Shown here: one piece after another, positions 1 to 5,510 of the stretch | Layout of the letters: the number at the start of each line of letters is the position of its first letter | How positions within the stretch are numbered: position 1 is the stretch's first letter | Assembly (NCBI GenBank): GCA_002787615.1 | Contig: PCXJ01000079.1 | Location: 576 to 8,575 of the forward strand | Source: Alphaproteobacteria bacterium CG11_big_fil_rev_8_21_14_0_20_44_7 | Lineage (GTDB): Bacteria; Pseudomonadota; Alphaproteobacteria; Rickettsiales; 21-14-0-20-44-7 | DNA length: 8,000 bases | Direction of reading: 5' to 3' | Notes under the pieces: generated by a model | The model's database searches: none | What the model was told of the DNA's origin: nothing | The model's input: only the letters and a program-made list of their open reading frames with translations | Program-made: the position numbers and the translations under genes

Positions 1-16
1 CCGGCTTTTACAGATT

Positions 17-49
17 AAAAAAGGCTGCCCAATCGGGTGGCCTTTTTTT
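17..49 (+). terminator. Rho-independent terminator of the upstream gene
   Basis: A run of A leads into the stem GGCTGCCC, the tetraloop AATC, then GGGTGGCC followed by seven T. With two central G-T wobbles, the stem is continuous for about 14 pairs if the A/T flanks are included. The A-run on one side and T-run on the other could let it work in both directions. A frame open from position 1 ends with TAA at 16-18, so it may close a gene whose last five codons (P-A-F-T-D) lie in the window; five codons are too few to call that gene. Confidence 0.85.
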
Positions 50-77
50 GCTTAATACATCCCTATATAAAAGCAGT

Positions 78-839
78 ATGACAAAATTATATTTTCAGGA
101 ATTTAATCCCTCTGGCAAAAAAACCGCTATTTTCGTGCATGGGCTGGGGGCAACTTCCGATTCATGGGGATATCAATTTGAAGCCTTCACACAAGCCGGA
201 TATCGCGTGATTGCACCTGATATGCGCGGATTTGGCAAAACCCCTTATTCCGGTGGGGATATCAATGTCAAAATCATGGCAGATGATTTGTTCAAGCTGG
301 TGCAGGGTTTAGGAATTCGGGAATTTGACCTCATCGGGCTTTCTATGGGCGGGGCGATTTCTCAGCAATTCGCTCTCGACCACCCCGAGATGGTACGCAA
401 ACTGGCACTGGCTAACACAGCCGCCCGCTTTATGGCACGCAAAGGCGGGGTATTCTATTACTTGCCACGTTATGCCCTGTTCCCACTATGCCCATCCAAG
501 TTGCGGGCTAAGATTATTGCATGGTATATTTTCCCGCAGAAAGGCTGTGAGCAATATCGCAAGGAGTTTGAGTCACAAATCCTTGAGGGTAACCAATTTG
601 CCTATATGCGGGCGGCGGCCTCGCTCATCAAATATGATTTATATGAGCAAATCTCGCAAATAAAAGCCCCGACCATTGTATTTACCGGCACGCGTGACAA
701 AACCACGCCACTCGCCATGCAGAATTACCTCTGTGAGCAAATTGCGGGCGCAAAACACATTATTCTGGAGGGCGGGCACGTCACCGCCGTTGATAGTCAC
801 CGCGAATTCAACAAGGAATTGCTTGATTTTCTGGGCTAG
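78..839 (+). CDS. Alpha/beta-hydrolase fold protein (BioH / 3-oxoadipate enol-lactonase-like)
   Basis: A cytoplasmic serine hydrolase of 253 residues, a usual length for the single-domain fold. The oxyanion-hole motif HGLG is at residues 21-24, the nucleophile elbow G-L-S-M-G puts the catalytic Ser at 89, the acid is probably Asp207 (GTRDKTTP), and the base is probably His234 (GGH). The MRGFGKT segment after strand 4 is typical of the PcaD/BioH/esterase group. A cap of roughly residues 115-190 is rich in aromatic and basic residues. Substrate cannot be told: esterase, lactonase and thioesterase are all possible. I chose ATG 78. A TTG at 48 also opens the frame, but it lies in the upstream terminator and adds ten residues outside the fold. 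No clear Shine-Dalgarno precedes the ATG; TATATAAAA at 64-72 could be a -10 element, but no fitting -35 is seen. hisI follows after 113 bp. Confidence 0.85.
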   Translation: MTKLYFQEFNPSGKKTAIFVHGLGATSDSWGYQFEAFTQAGYRVIAPDMRGFGKTPYSGGDINVKIMADDLFKLVQGLGIREFDLIGLSMGGAISQQFALDHPEMVRKLALANTAARFMARKGGVFYYLPRYALFPLCPSKLRAKIIAWYIFPQKGCEQYRKEFESQILEGNQFAYMRAAASLIKYDLYEQISQIKAPTIVFTGTRDKTTPLAMQNYLCEQIAGAKHIILEGGHVTAVDSHREFNKELLDFLG

Positions 840-879
840 CTTTATTGCGCTCAAGCTAACGCTTTCGGTTGATTCGCCC

Positions 880-908
880 TTGCTAATTTTTGCGAATTTT
901 GCTAGAAA
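880..908 (+). promoter_or_regulatory. Possible sigma70-type promoter for hisI
   Basis: TTGCTA, a 17-bp spacer, then TAGAAA; each hexamer matches four of six consensus positions. It lies about 45 bp before the hisI start in a non-coding gap. The spacer and flanks are AT-rich and contain two near-identical segments, TTGCTAATTTT and TTGCGAATTTT, so chance similarity is a real risk. Confidence 0.3.
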
Positions 909-933
909 GACTTCACCATAAAGTACGAGAATT

Positions 934-939
934 AAGGAG
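934..939 (+). promoter_or_regulatory. Ribosome binding site of hisI
   Basis: AAGGAG is the best Shine-Dalgarno match before any + strand gene here. It precedes ATG 953 by 13 nt, slightly long, and supports that ATG over the TTG at 890, which would add 21 residues without family resemblance. Confidence 0.6.
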
Positions 940-952
940 CACAATTAAAATT

Positions 953-1429
953 ATGTTTAAAAATAGAGTATCAATCGAACAAGTTGAGGAAGGCACAGAG
1001 CTAGCCCCGAAATTTGATGAAAACGGGCTAATTGCCTGCGTCACCACTGCTGCTGAAAGCGGTGAGGTATTGATGCTCGGCTATATGAACGAAGAAGCTT
1101 TGCGCAAAACTATAGAAACCGGCGAAGCGCATTATTATAGCCGCTCACGCCAAGTTTTGTGGCATAAGGGCGCAACTAGCGGACTTGTGCAAAAAGTCAC
1201 CGAAATGCGTATTGATGACGACCAAGACGCGGTTTGGATTGCAGTTTCCATTGAAGGTGCAGGCAAGACCGAAGGCATGGATGCAAGCTGCCATGTCGGT
1301 TATCGCTCATGTTTTTACCGCCAAGTGCCTACAGGTCAGGAAAACCCCGATTTAATCTTCAAAGAAGATGGCAAAACTTTTGACCCTGAAGAAATCTATC
1401 CGGGCGCCGAAAACCCAACAAAGCTATAA
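953..1429 (+). CDS. hisI: Phosphoribosyl-AMP cyclohydrolase (histidine biosynthesis, third step)
   Basis: HisI opens the adenine ring of phosphoribosyl-AMP to give ProFAR, using zinc and magnesium at a dimer interface in the cytoplasm. The 158-residue product shows the full family order: VLMLGYMNEEAL (39-50), SRSRQVLWHKGATSG (63-77), the acidic metal-binding stretch IDDDQDAVW (87-95), and CHVGYRSCFYR (113-123) with Cys113, His114 and Cys120. Many characterised HisI proteins have DCDxD in the acidic stretch, the Cys being a zinc ligand from the partner subunit; here that position is Asp89. From memory, DDDQD is common in alphaproteobacterial HisI, so I read it as a lineage variant rather than damage. 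The protein is monofunctional, with no HisE domain fused behind it. No other his gene is in the window, so the gene is detached from a his operon here. No clear terminator follows. Confidence 0.95.
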   Translation: MFKNRVSIEQVEEGTELAPKFDENGLIACVTTAAESGEVLMLGYMNEEALRKTIETGEAHYYSRSRQVLWHKGATSGLVQKVTEMRIDDDQDAVWIAVSIEGAGKTEGMDASCHVGYRSCFYRQVPTGQENPDLIFKEDGKTFDPEEIYPGAENPTKL

Positions 1430-1455
1430 TCGCATAATTGAAAACTGCATCACTT

Positions 1456-1571
1456 CTGACACTGCGCATTGGTGATTATCATGTCATTTATCATATGGAT
1501 TCCGGAAAAAACCCATCATAGTCACCGCCATCAGCCACCGCAAACGAGCCTATGAGGAAAAAACTAGTTGA
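1456..1571 (+). pseudogene. Remnant of a RelE/ParE-family toxin (C-terminal part, frameshifted)
   Basis: One frame reads LRIGDYHVIYHMDSGK (1462-1509) and then hits TAG at 1519-1521. The next frame reads IIVTAISHRKRAYEEKTS (1515-1568) and ends in TGA at 1569-1571. Joined, they give the classic end of a RelE/ParE-type mRNA interferase: the R-x-GDYRVIY strand, a turn, a second strand and the HR-(K/R)-x-x-Y motif. The frames meet at six A (1506-1511); restoring one A would fuse them through G-K-K-P. Upstream of about 1456 no frame continues the fold (stop at 1435-1437), so the N-terminal half is missing. No antitoxin gene is adjacent. This is a homology judgement by eye on about 36 residues. A sequencing error in the A-run could explain the frameshift but not the missing 5' half. 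Confidence 0.65.
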
Positions 1572-1597
1572 TATTGCTGCCGATAACCATCTATAAG
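1568..1597 (+). promoter_or_regulatory. Probable sigma70-type promoter for ppa
   Basis: TTGATA (five of six to TTGACA), an 18-bp spacer, then TATAAG (five of six to TATAAT). Transcription would start near 1604, giving a leader of about 28 nt before the ppa ATG. It begins exactly at the toxin-remnant stop codon. It is the best promoter match in the window. Confidence 0.55.
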
Positions 1598-1603
1598 GCT
1601 AGC

Positions 1604-1631
1604 GACTAACAACCAAGGACTAACGACTAAT
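1604..1631 (+). repeat. Short GACTAAC direct repeats in the ppa leader
   Basis: GACTAAC occurs at 1604-1610 and 1618-1624, followed directly by GACTAAT at 1625-1631, which abuts the ppa start codon. Between the first two lies AACCAAG; its AAGG (1615-1618) is the only Shine-Dalgarno-like stretch, 13 nt before ATG. The repeats fill the predicted 5' leader. They may be a slippage product or may only keep the leader unstructured. Confidence 0.5.
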
Positions 1632-2159
1632 ATGGACATTTCAAAAATACCTGCGGGCGTAAATATCCCCGATGAATTCAACGTGATAATCGAAATCCCG
1701 ATTGGCGGCGATCCGATAAAATACGAGCTGGATAAAGATTCCGGCGCGCTATTCGTGGATAGATTCCTACACACCTCAATGGTTTATCCGGCCAATTATG
1801 GCTTTATCCCGCACACGCTTTCCGAAGATGGCGACCCGTGCGATGTTATGGTGGTTGGCCGCCGCCCGCTTATGCCGGGCTGTGTGATTGCCTGCCGCCC
1901 GATTGGCGCGATTATAATGGAAGATGAAAGCGGTCAGGATGAAAAGATTGTCGCCGTGCCTGTGGATAAGCTGCATCCGTTTTACCGCGATGTAAAGAGC
2001 TATAAAGACCTGCCGCCCCTGCTTGCCGACCAGTTCACCCATTTCTTTGAGCATTACAAAGATCTGGAAGATAATAAATGGGTAAAAGTGAAAGAATGGG
2101 TAGGCGTGGAAGAAACCAAAAAGCTGATTATGGCAGGCTTGGCTGCTGCTGAAAAATAA
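1632..2159 (+). CDS. ppa: Inorganic pyrophosphatase, family I
   Basis: Soluble cytoplasmic PPase hydrolyses diphosphate to two phosphates with magnesium, pulling forward tRNA charging, DNA synthesis and other pyrophosphate-releasing reactions. The 175 residues match the length of the E. coli enzyme, and the active-site residues appear one position later than E. coli numbering: Glu21, Lys30, Glu32, Arg44, Tyr56, Asp66, Asp68, Asp71, Asp98, Asp103, Lys105, Tyr142 and Lys143. The family signature D-G-D-P-C-D is at 66-71. All expected residues are present, so the enzyme should be active and hexameric as in other bacteria. The start gives the canonical MDISKIPAG N-terminus and follows the predicted promoter and GACTAAC leader. 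Convergent aspS lies beyond a structured 276-bp gap. Confidence 0.97.
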   Translation: MDISKIPAGVNIPDEFNVIIEIPIGGDPIKYELDKDSGALFVDRFLHTSMVYPANYGFIPHTLSEDGDPCDVMVVGRRPLMPGCVIACRPIGAIIMEDESGQDEKIVAVPVDKLHPFYRDVKSYKDLPPLLADQFTHFFEHYKDLEDNKWVKVKEWVGVEETKKLIMAGLAAAEK

Positions 2160-2160
2160 C

Positions 2161-2231
2161 GTCACCCCGCACTTGTTGCGGGGCCACGCCAAGATTACAA
2201 CCACCAGACCCCGTTATAAAAACGGGGTGAC
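2161..2231 (+). terminator. Palindromic hairpin unit, likely terminator after ppa
   Basis: Two hairpins lie in a row: CCCCGCA-CTTGT-TGCGGGG (2165-2183, perfect 7-bp stem) and ACCCCGTT-ATAAA-AACGGGGT (2208-2228, perfect 8-bp stem). The outer ends GTCACCCC (2161-2168) and GGGGTGAC (2224-2231) are also complementary, so the whole unit can fold as one cruciform-like structure. No T-run follows, so it is not a textbook intrinsic terminator, but its place right behind the ppa stop suggests transcript ending or 3'-end protection. Confidence 0.5.
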
Positions 2232-2264
2232 AGCTAAATGCAGTCTTCGTCATCCTCGAAAACT

Positions 2265-2308
2265 ACCCCCTCTATCTCCCCACTATTAGGGGGGATGAAA
2301 GGGGGGGT
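2265..2308. other. G/C-tract hairpin inside the intergenic element
   Basis: ATCTCCCC (2274-2281), a 7-nt loop, and GGGGGGAT (2289-2296) form an 8-bp stem with one T-G wobble. The outer tracts ACCCCC (2265-2270) and GGGGGGGT (2301-2308) extend it imperfectly. One strand carries runs of six and seven G. It may block polymerase from either side between the convergent genes. Confidence 0.4.
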
Positions 2309-2342
2309 GCAACCGGAAATCCATGATTGGCTAATCCTAGGC

Positions 2343-2384
2343 ATGCCCTATAAAATCAAAGTTAGTAAACTTTGATTTGGGCAT
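2343..2384. terminator. Long two-part hairpin, possible bidirectional terminator
   Basis: AAATCAAAGTT (2353-2363), loop AGTA, and AACTTTGATTT (2368-2378) form a perfect 11-bp stem. Beyond a one-sided TATA bulge (2349-2352), ATGCCC (2343-2348) pairs with GGGCAT (2379-2384). That gives 17 pairs around a four-base loop. It lies about 50 bp past the aspS stop in aspS orientation and about 180 bp past ppa. No T-run follows on either strand. Confidence 0.45.
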
Positions 2385-2435
2385 TGCTCTGAAAAACCAG
2401 ATCCCGCAACAAGTGAGGGGTGACAAAATTCAGAA

Positions 2436-4337
2436 CTAAGCCACCTTCTCGCCGCCCTCTGAATCCTCAGCCTTGCCCTCAAGCCTTTTCTTCGCACTTG
2501 GGGAAAGCTGGATATTCAGCTCGCGCAATGCCTTTTCATCAACGGTGGAAGGCGCGCCCATCAGCAAATCCTGCGCTTTCTGGTTCATCGGGAAGGCTAT
2601 CACCTCACGGATATTAGGCTCATCGGCGAGCAGCATCACAATGCGGTCCACCCCTGGTGCAATCCCGCCATGTGGCGGCGCGCCGAAGCGGAATGCACGC
2701 AGCATACCACCGAATTTTTCTTCCAAAACCGCCTTATCATAACCGGCCAGCGAGAATGCCAGCTCCATAATTTCCGGCTTGTGATTTCTGATTGCGCCTG
2801 AAGATAATTCCACCCCGTTGCACACGATATCATATTGATATGCAAGGATTTCTAGTAATTTCTGCTTATCATCGCCCGCATCTTTGAGCGCTTGCAAACC
2901 ACCTTGCGGCATTGAAAATGGGTTATGCGAAAATTCGATTTTTCCATTATCATCAAGCTCAAAATATGGGAAATCGGTTATCCAGCAGAACTTAAATATA
3001 TTCTCATCAATCAGCCCCAAATCCTGCCCAAGCTTGGTTCGCACCGCACCGGCGATTTTGGCCGCCTCATCTTTTGACCCCGAACTAAAAAAGACCGAAT
3101 CACCAGGTTCAAGACCTAGTTTTTCTACTAACTCAATATGCTTTTCCTTGGAAAGGAATTTTGCTATTGCCCCTTTGGGACCATAAGGGTGTGGCGACAT
3201 AACTTCACGTATAAAGTTACTACCATCTGCATCTACTTCTAGCATATCAAGTCTATCATAACAAATATATGCCAGCCCTTTTGCGCCTTCACTTTGGGCA
3301 AATTCAATCATCTTGTCAAAGAAGCTACGCGGCTGCGCGGCGGTTTTTGGCGCAGGGATCGCGCGGATTACCCCGCCTTTCTCGATTATGCCGTTGAATA
3401 TCCCAAACCCGCTACCACGCCAGATTTCAGCGGCATCCACAATTTCAATCGGGTTGCGCAAATCGGGCTTATCTGTGCCATATTTCAGCATAGAATCGGC
3501 GAATTTAATGCGTGGGAAAGGTTTTTCGGCAATCTTTTTGGTTGAGAATTCCTCAAAAACGGCGGTCAGAACCGGCTCAATCGCGTTAAACACATCTTCC
3601 TGTGTAACAAAGCTCATCTCCATATCGAGCTGATAAAACTCACCCGGAGACCTGTCTGCGCGCGCATCTTCATCACGAAAGCATGGCGCAATCTGGAAAT
3701 ATTTATCAAAGCCACTAACCATCAAAAGCTGCTTAAACTGCTGCGGAGCTTGCGGCAGCGCATAAAAATGGCCGGGATGCATGCGGCTTGGAACAAGGAA
3801 ATCACGCGCGCCTTCCGGGCTAGAGGCAGTCAAAATCGGGGTTTGAATCTCAAGGAAATCTTGCTCGGTCATGCGTTTTCTAAGCGATGAAATAATCTTG
3901 GAACGCAACTCAATATTATCATGGATATGCTTGCGGCGTAGGTCTAGAAACCTATATTTCAAGCGTTGCTCCTCATTTTCATCCTTATCTGCATTCACCT
4001 GAATCGGCGTTTGCGCTGCTTCACTTTCCACGATAAAATCAGCAACCCTAACCTCCACTTCGCCACTCGGCAAATCAGCATTCACGGTTTCTGCGCTGCG
4101 TGCAACAACTTCACCGCTTATAGTCGCCACAGATTCCACCGTTATCCGCGTAGCAGCGTCAAAAAAGGCCGAGCCACTCTCAAATACAAGCTGCGTGATG
4201 CCATAATGGTCGCGCAAATCAATAAATAGCAGCTCGCCATGGTCGCGCTTGCGGTGTATCCAACCGGAGAGCTTGGCTTGCGTGCCAACATCGGATTTTC
4301 TTAAATCGTTACATGTATGTGTTCTAAATTGATGCAT
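2436..4337 (-). CDS. aspS: Aspartyl-tRNA synthetase, bacterial type, probably non-discriminating
   Basis: Class II synthetase that charges tRNA-Asp with aspartate in the cytoplasm. The 633 residues are somewhat longer than E. coli AspRS (590). In order: N-terminal OB-fold anticodon-binding domain (about 1-110), motif 1 around FLEIQTPILTASSPEGARDF (161-180), motif 2 with FRDEDARADRSPGEFYQLD (220-238), the bacterial insertion (GAD-like) domain (about 285-430), and motif 3 GGIAPGVDRIVMLL (557-570) with Arg565. A charged tail rich in K, E and G (about 615-633) adds length. His33 in RKRDHGE sits where E. coli has Leu30; His there is associated with non-discriminating enzymes that also charge tRNA-Asn. 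I chose ATG 4337, which gives the usual MHxxRTHTC start. An upstream ATG at 4397 would add 20 residues and run into rnd. A weak GGAAA precedes the start. The gene is divergent from rnd and convergent with ppa. Confidence 0.97.
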   Translation of the reverse strand: MHQFRTHTCNDLRKSDVGTQAKLSGWIHRKRDHGELLFIDLRDHYGITQLVFESGSAFFDAATRITVESVATISGEVVARSAETVNADLPSGEVEVRVADFIVESEAAQTPIQVNADKDENEEQRLKYRFLDLRRKHIHDNIELRSKIISSLRKRMTEQDFLEIQTPILTASSPEGARDFLVPSRMHPGHFYALPQAPQQFKQLLMVSGFDKYFQIAPCFRDEDARADRSPGEFYQLDMEMSFVTQEDVFNAIEPVLTAVFEEFSTKKIAEKPFPRIKFADSMLKYGTDKPDLRNPIEIVDAAEIWRGSGFGIFNGIIEKGGVIRAIPAPKTAAQPRSFFDKMIEFAQSEGAKGLAYICYDRLDMLEVDADGSNFIREVMSPHPYGPKGAIAKFLSKEKHIELVEKLGLEPGDSVFFSSGSKDEAAKIAGAVRTKLGQDLGLIDENIFKFCWITDFPYFELDDNGKIEFSHNPFSMPQGGLQALKDAGDDKQKLLEILAYQYDIVCNGVELSSGAIRNHKPEIMELAFSLAGYDKAVLEEKFGGMLRAFRFGAPPHGGIAPGVDRIVMLLADEPNIREVIAFPMNQKAQDLLMGAPSTVDEKALRELNIQLSPSAKKRLEGKAEDSEGGEKVA

Positions 4338-4367
4338 TATATTTCCGTGTGTGTTAGTTGTGTGAAT

Positions 4368-5510
4368 ATGTATATAGATAGTGATGAAGAGTTGCAAAAA
4401 CTTTGTGCAGGCTTGCGCAAGGCAAAAGTGATTTATTTTGACACGGAATTTATGCGTGAGCGCAGCTTTTACCCGAAATTATGCCTGATTCAAGTGGGCT
4501 ATGGCAAGCATCAAGCCGCGATTGACCCGCTTGCGAAGCTGGATTTAAAGCCGCTTTTAAAAATTCTGACTTCCGCCACAAAATTGCTGGTTTTTCATTC
4601 CGGCAGGCAAGATTTGGAGATTATCTATAATTTAACCGGAAAATTGCCGAAAAACATCTTTGATACACAGCTCGCCGCAATGGTTTGTGGATTTGGTGAA
4701 CAAGTTAGCTATATGCAGCTAGTTGAGCAGATTTGTGGCGAAAAAATTGATAAATCTCAAAGGTTTACCGATTGGTCAAAACGTCCGTTACTGAAAAAGC
4801 AGATTGATTATGCGCTGGCAGATGTTGTTTATTTGCCCAAAATCCATGACAGCTTGGCAGGAGCTTTAAAGACACAAAAGCGCGGGAAGTGGTTGAACGC
4901 TGAGGAGGAAGCCTTATTGGACATTAAAACTTATAAGGAAAACCCCAAGGATGCGTGGACAAAAATAAAGCATAAAGGCAAAAAACATGCCGATTTAGGG
5001 GTTTTGCAGGCATTGGCGGAATGGCGCGAAAAAGAAGCGATACGCAAGGACAAACCGCGCGGTTTTATCATAAAAAATGAGATTCTGGTGGAATTGGCAA
5101 TCCAAAGACCGAAAACCGAGAAAGCTATCCAGAATTTCAGGGGATTGGGCAATGTTTCACGTGAAACATCTGCGAAAATTCTCGCTGTCATCCAGCAAGG
5201 ATGCGACTTACCGGACTCTAAGAAACCGAAATTAAAACCACGCCCGACACGCAAAGCCGATAGTGGGGTTATTGATATGTTGAAGCTTTTATTGAAGAAA
5301 ACCTGTGAAAAAGAGAAGATTGCACCGAGATTAATTGCCGATAGCAGTGATTTAGAAAAATTCGCACTTGGTGAGGAGGCGATTTTTTCCAAAGGCTGGC
5401 GTTATGAAACTTTCGGCAAAAAAGCAGAGCAGCTTTTACGCGGTGAGATCTTCTTCAAAATCAGTAATGGTCAGTTGAAAATCACCCGCAAAAAACAGGC
5501 TGCGAAATGA
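4368..5510 (+). CDS. rnd: Ribonuclease D
   Basis: 3'-5' exoribonuclease of the DEDDy family that trims tRNA precursors and other small RNAs. The 380 residues compare with 375 in E. coli. Exo I is FDTEFMRE with Asp25 and Glu27, Exo II is HSGRQDLEII with Asp82, and Exo III is YALADVVYL with Tyr148 and Asp152, so the catalytic set is complete. The first HRDC domain spans about 208-285, followed by a basic linker and a second C-terminal helical domain. ATG 4368 gives the family-like start MYIDSDEELQKL; an ATG at 4317 would add 17 residues and overlap aspS. No Shine-Dalgarno is seen, so the start is fairly, not fully, certain. Its stop overlaps the holB start as ATGA, suggesting translational coupling. 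A perfect parS site lies in the HRDC-coding part and encodes VSRET. Confidence 0.95.
   Translation: MYIDSDEELQKLCAGLRKAKVIYFDTEFMRERSFYPKLCLIQVGYGKHQAAIDPLAKLDLKPLLKILTSATKLLVFHSGRQDLEIIYNLTGKLPKNIFDTQLAAMVCGFGEQVSYMQLVEQICGEKIDKSQRFTDWSKRPLLKKQIDYALADVVYLPKIHDSLAGALKTQKRGKWLNAEEEALLDIKTYKENPKDAWTKIKHKGKKHADLGVLQALAEWREKEAIRKDKPRGFIIKNEILVELAIQRPKTEKAIQNFRGLGNVSRETSAKILAVIQQGCDLPDSKKPKLKPRPTRKADSGVIDMLKLLLKKTCEKEKIAPRLIADSSDLEKFALGEEAIFSKGWRYETFGKKAEQLLRGEIFFKISNGQLKITRKKQAAK
4369..4397 (-). promoter_or_regulatory. Possible aspS promoter inside the rnd 5' end
   Basis: On the reverse strand TTGCAA (4392-4397), a 17-bp spacer, and TATACA (4369-4374) each match four of six consensus positions. 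The -10 element lies 31 nt before the aspS ATG, implying a leader of about 24 nt. It overlaps the first codons of rnd because only 30 bp separate the two start codons. No equally good forward promoter for rnd was found. Confidence 0.4.
5153..5168. other. parS: parS site 1 (ParB-binding centromere element)
   Basis: The exact palindrome TGTTTCACGTGAAACA, identical to the conserved bacterial parS sequence bound by ParB. It lies within the HRDC-coding part of rnd and is read as part of N-V-S-R-E-T-S (residues 262-268). A perfect 16-bp match in 8 kb by chance is of order one in a million. The same 20-bp core, with AA before and TC after, recurs in holB. Confidence 0.92.

Larger units (their letters stand above)
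2161..2424. repeat. 264-bp intergenic element bounded by 22-bp inverted repeats
   Basis: The left end (2161-2182, starting GTCACCCCGCACTTGTTG) and the right end (2403-2424) are inverted copies matching at 21 of 22 positions; the only difference is G at 2169 against T in the reverse complement of the right copy. The element starts two bases after the ppa TAA and ends 11 bp before the aspS stop, filling the convergent gap. The interior holds further hairpins and no credible ORF. GTCACCCCG...CGGGGTGAC palindromes are a familiar intergenic repeat style in alphaproteobacteria. This could be a MITE-like unit, or a complete palindromic repeat (2161-2231) plus a partial inverted second copy. No target-site duplication is evident. 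Confidence 0.7.

Noticed and set aside
48..77. Upstream TTG start extending the alpha/beta-hydrolase by ten residues
   Set aside because: The TTG lies in the T-run and base of the upstream terminator, has no ribosome binding site, and adds residues outside the fold.
837..858. Weak stem TAGCTT...AAGCTA after the hydrolase stop as a terminator
   Set aside because: Only six pairs around a ten-base loop and no T-run directly behind it; not convincing.
639..944. 101-residue reverse open frame across the end of the hydrolase and the hisI leader
   Set aside because: Mostly antisense to the hydrolase, with no ribosome binding site or recognisable fold.
1506..1511. A6 run in the toxin remnant as a programmed frameshift site
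   Set aside because: Programmed slippage would need an otherwise complete toxin gene, but the N-terminal half and a start signal are missing, so decay is the simpler reading.
1776..2204. 142-residue reverse open frame across ppa and the repeat element
   Set aside because: Antisense to ppa, whose active-site residues are all conserved; the product is low-complexity His/Phe-rich with no recognisable family.
4338..4397. Longer aspS start at 4397 (extra 20 residues)
   Set aside because: The extension is unlike AspRS N-termini, overlaps rnd coding sequence, and would lie upstream of the best promoter's -10 element; MHQFRTHTC at 4337 is the family start.
4931..5392. 153-residue open frame on the reverse strand within rnd
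   Set aside because: Antisense shadow of a well-conserved gene; the Ser/Phe-rich product has no recognisable domain and no upstream signals.
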